64,000 bases of DNA from Lactobacillus sp. ESL0791 (lineage in GTDB: Bacteria > Bacillota > Bacilli > Lactobacillales > Lactobacillaceae): NCBI RefSeq assembly GCF_029433255.1, contig NZ_JAQTHU010000001.1, positions 1,240,001 through 1,304,000 on the forward strand, given 5' to 3'. The notes beneath the pieces were generated by a model that did not search any database, had not been told where the DNA came from, and saw nothing but the letters and a program-made list of their open reading frames with translations. This document shows positions 9,341-17,043 of this stretch, in pieces. The position numbers were made by a program, and so were the translations under genes. How positions within the stretch are numbered: the first letter of the stretch is position 1; every line of letters starts with the position of its first letter.

Positions 9341-10744
9341 CTATTTTTCCGGTTCGGTTTTATCAATATTGGTCATCTGCATGAAGTCCATCCATTTATC
9401 ATACTGCTTTTCGGTAACCTTGCCACTCTTTAAGGCTGCTTCCTTCAGGGTTGTTCCTTCCTTGTCAGCTGTTTGGGCGATTTTTGCTGCATCGTGGTAG
9501 CCGATATGCGGTGACAGCGCGGTAACCGTCATCAGTGAATTTTTCAACAGATCGTCCATCCTGTCCGAATTAACGGTCAAGCCGGCAATCATTTTATCGG
9601 CAAAACCGGTGATTGTGCCTGTCAGAATATCACATGAATCCAAAAATGCGGCAATCATCACCGTCTTGAAAACATTCATCTCAAAGTTTCCTTGGGATGA
9701 AGCAAAGGTAATCGTTGTGTCATTACCAAAAACTTTGGCAGCAGCCATCGTGACGGCCTCAGACTGGGTTGGGTTGACTTTGCCCGGCATAATTGATGAT
9801 CCTGGTTCGTTAGCCGGAATATTTAACTCGTCATATCCAGCCCGTGGTCCCGACGCCAAGAACCTGATGTCTTGGGCAATCTTAAACATGTCGGCAGCCA
9901 AGGTCTTCAAAGCGCCATGAACAACATCAAGTCCGGAGTGGTGTGCAAGGCCCCAGAATTTATTAGTTTTAACCTTAAATTCGTGACCATAAACTTTAGA
10001 CAATTTACCGGCAATCTTCTCGGTCATGCCCGGTGCTGCATTCAGGCCGGTGCCGACAGCCGTACCGCCAATCGCCAATTCATAGAGAGTCGGCTTCAGT
10101 TCCTGAATGTATGCCAAATCATGCTTTAAGGCAGAGATATAGCCAGAAACTTCCTGACCAAAGGTAAGCGGGGTTGCGTCTTGCAGGTGCGTGCGGCCAA
10201 CTTTAACCGTCTTCCAGTATTTATCCTGCTTGACCTTCAATTCATCAATCAGGTGCTCTAACGCTGGCTCCAACTTATCCAATGCTTCAACCGCCACAAT
10301 ATTCATTGCAGTCGGGAAAGTATCATTAGATGATTGGCCCCGGTTGACATCATCATTAGGCAAGACACCTAACCCCGGGTGCAGTTTGTTGGCCAGATTT
10401 GCCACAACTTCGTTAACATTCATGTTGCTTTGGGTGCCTGACCCGGTCTGCAAAACATGCAGCGGAAAATCCTTGCGCAAATTGGCATCATCTAGTTTTA
10501 GCAGCTGGTCAATTGCTTCTTCAATCGCCGTCCCCTTTTCTTCGGGCTCAGCGCCGACCTCAACATTTGCTTGTGCTGCTGCCTTTTTCAAATTTAAAAA
10601 AGCCCGGACAATCTGCAGGGGCATTAATTCGCCGCTGGGAAAATTATTCCTGCTGCGCTCCGTCTGCGGACCCCAAAGTGCATCCTTAGGAATTTTTACA
10701 GGACCGATTGTGTCACTTTCAACACGATATTCTTCTTCTGCCAT
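9341..10744 (-). CDS. fumC: class II fumarate hydratase
   Basis: Class II fumarase, interconverting malate and fumarate; here it probably dehydrates malate towards succinate formation. The 467-residue product begins MAEEEYRVESDTIGPV; this start is chosen over a longer in-frame one because GTGAGGAGAAG lies just upstream and the extension overlaps the promoter. Signatures include WGPQTERSRNNF, GSGTQSNMNVNEV, KVGRTHLQDATPL and the family loop GSSIMPGKVNPTQ. It is the first gene of a two-gene unit with fumarate reductase. Confidence 0.96.
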   Translation of the reverse strand: MAEEEYRVESDTIGPVKIPKDALWGPQTERSRNNFPSGELMPLQIVRAFLNLKKAAAQANVEVGAEPEEKGTAIEEAIDQLLKLDDANLRKDFPLHVLQTGSGTQSNMNVNEVVANLANKLHPGLGVLPNDDVNRGQSSNDTFPTAMNIVAVEALDKLEPALEHLIDELKVKQDKYWKTVKVGRTHLQDATPLTFGQEVSGYISALKHDLAYIQELKPTLYELAIGGTAVGTGLNAAPGMTEKIAGKLSKVYGHEFKVKTNKFWGLAHHSGLDVVHGALKTLAADMFKIAQDIRFLASGPRAGYDELNIPANEPGSSIMPGKVNPTQSEAVTMAAAKVFGNDTTITFASSQGNFEMNVFKTVMIAAFLDSCDILTGTITGFADKMIAGLTVNSDRMDDLLKNSLMTVTALSPHIGYHDAAKIAQTADKEGTTLKEAALKSGKVTEKQYDKWMDFMQMTNIDKTEPEK

Positions 10745-10793
10745 TTTCTTCTCCTCACAAATATTAAAGATTAATGTTAAATTAGTTACCTTT

Positions 10794-10822
10794 ATCATAC
10801 CTGTAAGTGCTATTATTTTCAA
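10794..10822 (-). promoter_or_regulatory. promoter of fumC-fumarate reductase unit
   Basis: Minus-strand TTGAAA (10822-10817) and TATGAT (10799-10794) with a 17-nt spacer, 50 nt upstream of the fumC ATG. No clear cre match was seen inside the spacer, unlike the mdh promoter. Confidence 0.65.
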
Positions 10823-10888
10823 TATTTTAAAAAATAAGTTTCTTTTTGCAATATTTATATGTGATTTACATTACATGCTGTACTTTCG

Positions 10889-11527
10889 TTACAGAACAAT
10901 TTTGGTCCCGTGCACCTGGCTAACTCTTAGCTTCTTTGCAACCTGCTCACAATTAGCGGCGGTGATCCCGCCGCCGGGTAAAATAACAATTCTGCCATCG
11001 GCCCAAGAAATTATTTCTTTGATGTGCGCCAAGTTGGCAATGATTGGCTGCTGCAGGCTGCCGCCATGCGTTAAAATCCGGATAACGCGATGAGCGGCTA
11101 GCCAATCAAGTGCTGCCCTTTGTTTATTTTGCGTGATGGCATCAAAGGCCATATGCATCACTACTTCTAGGTTTAACGAATGTGCGAGAGTAATTAGCTT
11201 TCCCATTTTTACTTGATCAAGCAAGCCCTCTTCTGTCAGACAGCCAAAAGCAACGGCTTCTGCGCCCAGTTTAGCCACTGTCTTAATATCCGCTGCCATA
11301 ATTGCACTTTCGTCATTAGAATATACAAAATCACCGCCGCGCGGCCTAATCATGACAACCAGCGGTACCTTAAATTGATGCGCATAAGAAACAGATTGCG
11401 CAATCGTGCCATAGGACGGCGTGGTGCCGCCTTCTGCCAAATTATCATTGAGTTCAATCCGATCCGCACCGGCGTTAATGTTCTGCACAAGTGCGGCGTA
11501 GCTGCCGACACAGGCTTCTTTAATCAT
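10889..11527 (-). CDS. cutC: CutC family protein
   Basis: A 212-residue CutC-family TIM-barrel protein. Family features are KEACVGSYAALVQNINAGADRIELN at the start, the signature VVMIRPRGGDFVYS around residue 57-70, EVVMHMAFD, and ILTHGG followed by ILPGGGITAAN. CutC was linked to copper tolerance in E. coli, but that role is disputed and the biochemical function is not settled. It has its own ribosome site (AAAAAAGGAG) and is a single gene between fumC and the next terminator. It may or may not relate to the copper genes at 17-19 kb and 52.4 kb. Confidence 0.92.
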   Translation of the reverse strand: MIKEACVGSYAALVQNINAGADRIELNDNLAEGGTTPSYGTIAQSVSYAHQFKVPLVVMIRPRGGDFVYSNDESAIMAADIKTVAKLGAEAVAFGCLTEEGLLDQVKMGKLITLAHSLNLEVVMHMAFDAITQNKQRAALDWLAAHRVIRILTHGGSLQQPIIANLAHIKEIISWADGRIVILPGGGITAANCEQVAKKLRVSQVHGTKIVL

Positions 11528-11702
11528 TTTTAGCTCCTTTTTTAAAAATTAATTCTGGTTTTGGATAAATTCTTGGTTTTATTTTAAACCCAAATAGAAG
11601 GGAAATATTTTATGTTTTCCCAAAAAACAGCAAAGGAAAAAAGGTCGTTGAATGTAGCCTGCAAATGCAGCACTAATTACGGTAAAAATCATTGCGCACA
11701 TT

Positions 11703-11742
11703 AAAAATAGCGCAGCTGGCTCTTTTTCAAGTTAGCTGTGCT
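11703..11742 (-). terminator. terminator after isochorismatase-family gene
   Basis: Minus-strand stem AGCACAGCTAACT with AGCCAGCTGCGCT (G-U pairs included) around a short A-rich loop, followed by ATTTTTAA. It sits 10 nt after the stop codon of the gene at 11753-12310. Confidence 0.7.
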
Positions 11743-11752
11743 GTTTTGCTCT

Positions 11753-12310
11753 CTAAATAATTGTTGCACCTAAATTATTTTTCATATTTGCAAGCGCAAA
11801 CTGATGATTTTCCGGTGAAGTCCCAGCAACGCCATCCTGATGCACCACAATTTTGTAGCCCAAATTATAAGCATAGATTGCCGTTTGCAAAACGCAAATA
11901 TCGGTGCAGGTGCCAACTAAATGGACGGTCTCAACACCTCGCATCCGCAAATCAAGATCCAAGTTGGTGCCGACAAATGAACTGTAACGTGTTTTGGGCA
12001 TTGCCCAAACATTGTTCTTAGTGGAATTTTCTTCATACCAGATCTTCAATTTTCCGTAAAAATCCCGTCCGCTGGTCCCCTCAATATTGTGAGGCGGGAA
12101 CAACTTGCTTTCGGGATGAAACGGGTCATTCAATTTATGACAATCTGTCGGCAAAATGACATAATTATCATTGACCACAAATTCATTGGCCAACTTAATA
12201 ATCGTGTCTTCACAGTCCTGCCCCGCCTTCCCGCAAGTTAACGCTCCGTGATCATCAATAAAGTCGTAAGTATAGTCAATAATCAATAATGCTTCTTTAC
12301 TTTTACTCAT
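11753..12310 (-). CDS. isochorismatase-family cysteine hydrolase (nicotinamidase-like)
   Basis: A 185-residue cysteine hydrolase of the isochorismatase/nicotinamidase superfamily. The catalytic triad is visible: Asp in LLIIDYTYDF, Lys in AMPKTRYSSF, and Cys in VGTCTDICVLQ. The DCHKLNDPFHPES segment resembles the metal-binding part of PncA-type nicotinamidases. NAD salvage is therefore the most likely role, though related amidases cannot be excluded. The start MSKSKEALL at 12310 is chosen because GGAGG lies 7 nt upstream. It is a single-gene unit with its own terminator. Confidence 0.85.
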   Translation of the reverse strand: MSKSKEALLIIDYTYDFIDDHGALTCGKAGQDCEDTIIKLANEFVVNDNYVILPTDCHKLNDPFHPESKLFPPHNIEGTSGRDFYGKLKIWYEENSTKNNVWAMPKTRYSSFVGTNLDLDLRMRGVETVHLVGTCTDICVLQTAIYAYNLGYKIVVHQDGVAGTSPENHQFALANMKNNLGATII

Positions 12311-12483
12311 TCTGTAATCCTCCAAAAATTATAAACGTTTGAATTAAATTATAGCCTATATCCGTTTATATTACGAACAATTTTTAAAATAAAGGCAGCA
12401 TTCTTGGCAAAATAATTATTATACTTAAAAAGCCTACTCAATCAGTTCGAAATTAACCAGGTTTTGCCGTATATAAAGGAAAG

Positions 12484-12506
12484 GAGGCAACTAAGTTAGT
12501 TGCCTC
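12484..12506 (-). terminator. perfect hairpin, possible terminator of a lost small gene
   Basis: An uninterrupted inverted repeat GAGGCAACTAA-G-TTAGTTGCCTC. In minus orientation it is followed by a pyrimidine-rich CTTTCCTTT tail. Upstream on the same strand are a good Shine-Dalgarno and a short reading frame without a normal start, suggesting a remnant of a short peptide gene, perhaps another holin-like toxin locus. The nature of that peptide is a guess. Confidence 0.4.
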
Positions 12507-13104
12507 TCATGTTCGGTAAAAATAACTTTAATGATTAATGCCCGTTCTTCAATTCTGGGGCTATCCCTCCTTTCAAGGTGTCAAATATTTCTATTTTGCT
12601 ATTTACTTTACACAAATTCTATTTATCTATTTTACTTTAATTACTGGCTGAAGTAAATGCTTTCATTTAAATTTATTATCATATTTAAGCTAAAAGGGCA
12701 AAAGATAATGATTAACTGTAGTTAAAAAGCGCTTATGCTAGAGCTTTTTGCAAAAAGCTCTCATATTTTTATTTTTTTAAGATAACAAACTAACATTTAT
12801 ATTTGGCTTAGTAAATCGCTAAAATAAAAATATTATTAGTAACCTTGTGATAGCTGAAAAATAGTTTTATATAATTTTATAAATTTTATCTTGTGATTAA
12901 GAAAATTGACTTTTAAGAATAAACAAAAAATTTAAATTTAGTAGAAAATAATTTACATCACAGACGGCTATACTAGCCTTAAGTATGATTTTATAATTTC
13001 AGTTCGCTTTGAGTTCCACACATTTCTCTTCACAAAAAAATTTGTTTGGTTCTTAATTTTGAATCGTTTGTGTGAACACTTGCAGTAAAAGATGCCTGTT
13101 TTCC

Positions 13105-13143
13105 GTTCAAAATCATTCATAATTGTTCAAAATCGTTCATAAT
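13105..13143. repeat. tandem direct repeat, 20-bp period
   Basis: Two adjacent copies of GTTCAAAATCATTCATAATT (13105-13124) and GTTCAAAATCGTTCATAAT (13125-13143), differing at one position. The spacing of two helical turns would suit a dimeric DNA-binding protein. The repeat lies about 130 bp upstream of the first sRNA promoter. No protein that would bind it is evident nearby. Confidence 0.6.
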
Positions 13144-13283
13144 ACCAAAATATTAATACATAAATAAATTAAAAATCTATCTAGCCAAGCGGAATCATAT
13201 TACAGTCTGCGTGTAGGCAAAAGAGAAACTTCATTTTTAATCATAAATCTACTTATCAAAGTTGATTCATGTTACAATATTGG

Positions 13284-13421
13284 TGTAGACAAAAAAAGAA
13301 GCCCCAGTACAAAAGGGGACATCTTTCGAACTACAGCTTCCGCTTAAAGAGCGGTGGTCAATTATAGTTTAACTAAGAAGCTACCTATAACCTGCCAAAG
13401 TTAATATAAGGTAGCTTTTTA
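13284..13421 (+). ncRNA. antisense-type sRNA A (candidate type I antitoxin)
   Basis: A conserved block present twice in this window (see 13714-13851). It has an extended -10 promoter (TG-T-TACAAT at 13273-13278), an internal hairpin-rich segment GCCCCAGTACAAAAGGGGAC and CTTCCGCTTAAAGAGCGG, and an intrinsic terminator (AAGCTACCT with AGGTAGCTT, then T-run) ending near 13420. No open frame is conserved between the copies. It converges with the small toxin gene on the opposite strand and shares the terminator region, the usual layout of toxin/antisense-RNA pairs such as txpA/ratA. The RNA itself is inferred, not observed. Confidence 0.6.
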
Positions 13422-13427
13422 GTGTCG

Positions 13428-13520
13428 TCATTTCCCATGATGGTTGTCGATATATGTCAACAACATCAATAAAAACGAGCCAAAGGCAAACAATGTTGCC
13501 AATATATCGGTGACACTCAC
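13428..13520 (-). CDS. holin-like type I toxin peptide, 30 residues
   Basis: A GTG-initiated 30-codon gene whose product, reading (M)SVTDILATLFAFGSFLLML then LTYIDNHHGK, is a single transmembrane helix with a charged His-rich tail. This is typical of the putative holin-like toxin family of Gram-positive bacteria. A ribosome site (AAAGG) lies 10 nt upstream. A minus-strand TATAAT at 13626-13621 could serve the mRNA. It is convergent with sRNA A, whose terminator it overlaps. A second frame over the same DNA (from an ATG at about 13555, with a better AAGGAGAGGG ribosome site) is also open and could be a translated leader. Toxicity is inferred. Confidence 0.6.
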   Translation of the reverse strand: MSVTDILATLFAFGSFLLMLLTYIDNHHGK

Positions 13521-13713
13521 CTGTCAAATTCCTTTCTTTGGATTTTCGTACCATCGGCACCCTCTCCTTTTCTAGAAAAATGACCACTACCCTTAAAACT
13601 CTTTGCTGTGTTCATGATTAATTATAGCAAAGCAGCCATTATATTACATCAGGATTTAACAAGTTTTCAATCAAGAATATACTTTTCTAAATCGAATCAT
13701 GTTACAATACTGA

Positions 13714-13851
13714 TGTAGACAAAAAAAGAAGCCCCAATACAAAAGGGGACATCTTTTTGAACTACAGCTTCCGCTTAAAGAGCGGTGGTCAATATAACAG
13801 TAACTAAAAGCTACCTTATAACTCCCAAAGTTAAATTGAGGTAGCTTTTTT
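13714..13851 (+). ncRNA. antisense-type sRNA B (second copy, split from its toxin)
   Basis: Near-identical to the block at 13284-13421: same extended -10 (TACAAT 13703-13708), same GCCCC...GGGGAC hairpin and same terminator (AAAGCTACCTT with AGGTAGCTTTTTT). In copy A the toxin 3' end follows the terminator directly. Here that continuation is displaced 1.68 kb to position 15533 by the IS110-bearing insert. The sRNA may still be transcribed but no toxin gene lies opposite it now. Confidence 0.55.
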
Positions 13852-14032
13852 CTACCCAAAGTCAAGTGTAAGAAGGAATCAATTAATGTTTTCATTGGAA
13901 AGCCTCTAAAATTAGTTTGAATAGCTTTATTTGGGAAGGATAAAACGTAAAACAAATAAGCTTAGACCAATTGCATTTTTGAACTAAGCTGTTATAGTTA
14001 TCTTGTGACCAGTGATTCTAGTTAAAGCCCTA

Positions 14033-15241
14033 TTATTTTTTGACTACGCTATAATCATATAATTGGTCATGCACAATCAAATAGTAGATAGTCCTTGTTA
14101 GTTTGTGGACTGCTGCGATGGCGATTTTCTTGAAGCTTTTGCTTTGGGAAGATCGTTTTTTCTTTTCGTAATAATCCGCAATATGACAAGGCTCATAGTG
14201 CCTAACTGAATCAATTTGTCCGATTGTATGATAAAGAATTTTACGGCCAATTGGGTTGCCACGTTTACTGATATGATCAGTAAGCTCCATTTCACCTGAC
14301 TGATAATGGCGCAAGTCTAAACCAACAAAGGCATTTAAAGCATTAGGATTCCGAAAACGTCTAATGTCGCCTAATTCACCTAACAGTCTTACTGCCGTAA
14401 TTTCAGAAATTCCGGGAATACTTTTTAATATTTTTAAGTCATTTTTAGGCAGTTTAGCCGCTAACTCAACCATTTTTTGAATTATTTGTTTGCGTTGCCT
14501 GTTTAATAACATTAATCTTTGAGCATAGTATCTGGCTTCCTCAACCTCAAAAGTATCTTTATCGACTGTAGGATAGGCTTTGTCAGCTAATTCAATTAAG
14601 CGGTTAGCTAATTTGTCAGCCCGATGTTTGCCAATACCGTGGAAATTCAATAAGCATTTTACGATGGCATCATAGCCCAAATTTTTAACAACTTGTGGAT
14701 GAGTAAAAGCTTGGACATAACGCCAATAATTTAACCCATTAGTTGTGCTGGTAATAGTTTCTAATTCAGGAAAGATAAACTGTAAAACCCGATGTAAACG
14801 ATTCTTAGCTGAAACGAAATCATGAGTTAATTGCTCATAAAAACGGCTCATGGCACCCAACTGCTGATAGTTAGGATTTTGTAAGTAAGTTGGTGCACGG
14901 TGGTAAATAAACTGTGAGTAAGCCAAATCGCGCGCATCGTGCTGATCTGTTTTACTCTTTCTGAATTGATTCAATTGCAGCTTAGCTTTAAGGGGATTAA
15001 GCATAGTATAGCGATAATTGTGGTGGTTAAGAAAAGCTTGCAATCTGCAGGAATAAACACCTGTCGCTTCAAAAACGATTTGCGGTTGTTCTTGATAAAA
15101 TTCCAGTTCGTCAAGCAATTGTTTAAAGCCAATGGCATCATTGGTAATATCAAATTGTTTGATGGCAAGCTTATTAATCATAATACAAACAGCAGATTTA
15201 CGGCTGCTAACATCAATTCCAACTACAACTACATTTTTCAT
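14033..15241 (-). CDS. IS110-family transposase (DEDD recombinase)
   Basis: A 402-residue IS110 recombinase. The N-terminal RuvC-like domain shows VVVGIDVSSRKSAV (first Asp), QIVFEATGVYS (Glu), and KSKTDQHDARDLAY (Asp pair). The C-terminal Transposase_20 domain shows LKSIPGISEITAVRLLGELGDI and DLRHYQSGEME with the conserved Ser of the SG motif. Length is normal and the frame is intact, so it may be active. Members of this family use an element-encoded bridge RNA to select target and donor DNA. Confidence 0.95.
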   Translation of the reverse strand: MKNVVVVGIDVSSRKSAVCIMINKLAIKQFDITNDAIGFKQLLDELEFYQEQPQIVFEATGVYSCRLQAFLNHHNYRYTMLNPLKAKLQLNQFRKSKTDQHDARDLAYSQFIYHRAPTYLQNPNYQQLGAMSRFYEQLTHDFVSAKNRLHRVLQFIFPELETITSTTNGLNYWRYVQAFTHPQVVKNLGYDAIVKCLLNFHGIGKHRADKLANRLIELADKAYPTVDKDTFEVEEARYYAQRLMLLNRQRKQIIQKMVELAAKLPKNDLKILKSIPGISEITAVRLLGELGDIRRFRNPNALNAFVGLDLRHYQSGEMELTDHISKRGNPIGRKILYHTIGQIDSVRHYEPCHIADYYEKKKRSSQSKSFKKIAIAAVHKLTRTIYYLIVHDQLYDYSVVKK

Positions 15242-15532
15242 CCTAAAAGGCCTCCTACTAACTTAATTGTGCAGGAAGAAGTTAAAAGCTAGATCAAGTT
15301 AAACTGTATCTAATTTTCTATACCGGACATCAAGTGCCAACATACTACGAAGAGATTTTAGTTTAAATGATGAAGTTGTCAGTTTAGTGTGGGGCGTCAA
15401 ATACTTGATTAAGTATAAGCGTCAAAAAGCTACAGGGCATATTAACTTCAACCCTGCTTCAATTTTAAAACAAAGAAAAAGCAGTGAATCAATATTCCGT
15501 CGAATATCGACCCACTACTAGGTTAGTATGTT
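15242..15532 (-). ncRNA. candidate IS110 bridge-RNA region
   Basis: The 290 nt upstream of the IS110 transposase, inside the inferred element boundary, have no start-to-stop gene on the transposase strand. In the IS110 group this non-coding end encodes the bridge RNA with target- and donor-binding loops. Loop sequences could not be assigned by eye. A plus-strand open stretch here (about 55 codons, no start) was judged fortuitous. Confidence 0.4.
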
Positions 15533-15540
15533 TAGTGTCG

Positions 15541-15633
15541 TCATTTTCCATGATGGTTGTCGATATACGTCAACAACATCAATAAAAACGAGCCAAAGGC
15601 AAACAACGTTGCCAATATATCGGTGACATCTAC
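15541..15633 (-). pseudogene. second holin-like toxin copy, start codon lost
   Basis: Homologous to the toxin at 13428-13520 from upstream promoter (minus-strand TATAAT near 15739-15734) to stop. The toxin frame reads VTDILATLFAFGSFLLML and then LTYIDNHHGK as in copy A. However, the region holding the GTG start has changed (GTGAGT to GTAGAT) and an upstream TGA is in frame, so no normal start remains. The alternative overlapping frame (MVRKSKERNL...) stays open. Its partner sRNA B is now 1.7 kb away on the other side of the IS110 element. Confidence 0.55.
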
Positions 15634-15847
15634 TAGTCAAATTCCTTTCTTTGGATTTTCGTACCATCGGCACCTCCTCCTTTTCTAGAAAAATGACCAC
15701 TACCCTTAAAACTTTTCGCTGTGTTCATGATTAATTATAACAGATTAAATAATATATTTGTATTTAATCTTGCTCATCCAAATATTTTTTAAAAATAACC
15801 CATACTTAAAATAATCTGCTTTAAGTGGTAATGACATTAATCGTTCC

Positions 15848-16915
15848 TTACCACTTGATCTCATAAATTCGACTAAACAGGGTCGTTCCCGGCCCAACTT
15901 CGTGATAAGAAACTGTCAAATACAGATCATTAGCAGCAAGCACCTGTACACTTTCAAACTCAGTCGCATAACCGCTCACATCTAAAGTCGTGCCAGCATT
16001 ATTGCAGTCATTAACCGCATTTAAATCAAGGCGTTCCCAGAGCTCGCTATTATTTTCATCCACGCCCCAAGGAATTTTGACAATTTTGCGGTTTTTGCTG
16101 ATCGCTGACCCCGTGACAGGAGAAAATTCACTTGAAATATAAATGTTGCAGTCCTCATCTAGATCATAGCCCTGAATTGAGCCGATGCCTGCAAGTGAAT
16201 CCGTCAAGCCGTGAATCATAAACGCTCCATAACACGGCAATTCGGCAATTGACACGTAGGCATTACTTTCTTCGGCATCATCAAGAACAGCATTAATGTC
16301 GGCTAAGCGATACAAACCAAAATGCCCAGTGCCTTCATAATCAATGCTTGCAATTAAAAACCACTTGTAATCGGGTGAAACTGCTGCTTCCACTCTTCGC
16401 AAAACGACACCAGGATAGGCCACGGAACCGTATGGTACTTTCTCATCCCCATAATTACAGCCTGCCTGATTCAGAGAAGAGAGGCGCGGCAGACTAAGAT
16501 GTGAACGATATGTTTCACTAGCAAAAGGCACACGGGCAATCTGACTGGTCCAATAGCGCTTCTTATTTTCAGCGGTTAAGCCCGCATCATTGCGATCTAA
16601 TTTCCACTTTACGCCCACAAACCACTTATTTTGACCGAAAAGTCCCGCAAATTCCCAGGTCTGCGTGTGTCCGCCGGCCGTTCCGCCAGAATGAACGCCG
16701 CTTAATAACAATCTGGGGCCGGTTTTTTTAGCAAAATTGGTAATTACCTCATCTTCATTCCTATCTGCCTGCAGTACAACTGTATCAGTTCCGTGTTTTA
16801 GCAGCTGCAAGGCATAAATGCTTGTGTCCGTAATACTGCCGTTTTGCACGACGACCTGGTGCACGCCCCGCAGTTCATGTATTAAAACTGGTACCAAATT
16901 TTTTAAATCTTTCAT
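15848..16915 (-). CDS. helveticin J-like class III bacteriocin
   Basis: A 355-residue homologue of helveticin J, the heat-labile class III bacteriocin of L. helveticus. Shared landmarks in order are VVVQNGSITDTSIYALQLL, AGGHTQTWEFAG, QIARVPF, LPRLSSLNQAGCN, RRVEAAVSPDYKWFLIAS, GHFGLYRL, GSIQGYDLDEDCNIYISS, KIVKIPW and LYLTVSYHEVG. Helveticin J is about 334 residues. There is no signal peptide or transmembrane segment, and no adjacent ABC exporter or immunity gene. The ribosome site is CAGGAG. Whether it is secreted and lytic here is unknown; many lactobacilli carry several such homologues. Confidence 0.88.
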   Translation of the reverse strand: MKDLKNLVPVLIHELRGVHQVVVQNGSITDTSIYALQLLKHGTDTVVLQADRNEDEVITNFAKKTGPRLLLSGVHSGGTAGGHTQTWEFAGLFGQNKWFVGVKWKLDRNDAGLTAENKKRYWTSQIARVPFASETYRSHLSLPRLSSLNQAGCNYGDEKVPYGSVAYPGVVLRRVEAAVSPDYKWFLIASIDYEGTGHFGLYRLADINAVLDDAEESNAYVSIAELPCYGAFMIHGLTDSLAGIGSIQGYDLDEDCNIYISSEFSPVTGSAISKNRKIVKIPWGVDENNSELWERLDLNAVNDCNNAGTTLDVSGYATEFESVQVLAANDLYLTVSYHEVGPGTTLFSRIYEIKW

Positions 16916-16994
16916 TGTTAAACTCCTGCCAATCAGTTAAATCTAACTTGTATCATAACAAAAAATTTTGTCCAAGTATGAATTGGCACACCGA

Positions 16995-17030
16995 CAAAAA
17001 ATATCGCCCATCCCACATGATGAACGATAC
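16995..17030 (-). terminator. terminator after copB
   Basis: Minus-strand stem TATCGTTCATC with GATGGGCGATA (two G-U pairs) around ATGTGG, followed by TTTTTTG. It lies 14 nt after the copB stop codon. Confidence 0.75.
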
Positions 17031-17043
17031 AAAATTAAATCAT

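Larger units (their letters stand above)
12311..13260. other. long AT-rich non-coding stretch
   Basis: About 0.95 kb with no convincing protein gene on either strand. It holds a perfect hairpin at 12484-12506 (GAGGCAACTAA/TTAGTTGCCTC). On the minus strand that hairpin is followed by CTTTCCTTTA and could be a terminator of a decayed small gene, since a strong AAAGGAGGG ribosome-like site lies on the minus strand near 12565-12575. The stretch also contains a tandem repeat at 13105-13143 (listed separately). The remainder is A/T-rich without recognisable structure. Confidence 0.5.
13851..15532 (-). mobile_element. IS110-family element inserted in a toxin-antitoxin copy
   Basis: Boundaries are deduced from the homologous copy at 13284-13587: continuity breaks after GGTAGCTTTTT (13850) and resumes at AGTGTCGTCAT (15533). 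The 1.68-kb insert carries one IS110 transposase, about 180 bp of non-coding DNA on its 3' side and about 290 bp on its 5' side. No terminal inverted repeats or target duplication are evident, as expected for IS110. The 5' non-coding part is where IS110 elements encode their bridge RNA. Boundaries are uncertain by a few T residues, and some of the insert could be flanking DNA. Confidence 0.65.

Noticed and set aside
13671-13955. 94-codon open frame on the minus strand
   Set aside because: It lies antisense to sRNA B and the left end of the IS110 insert, crosses the insertion junction, and has no family resemblance.
15310-15525. Plus-strand open stretch of about 55 codons upstream of the IS110 transposase
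   Set aside because: No start codon or ribosome site, no recognisable family, and it lies in the element end expected to encode bridge RNA.
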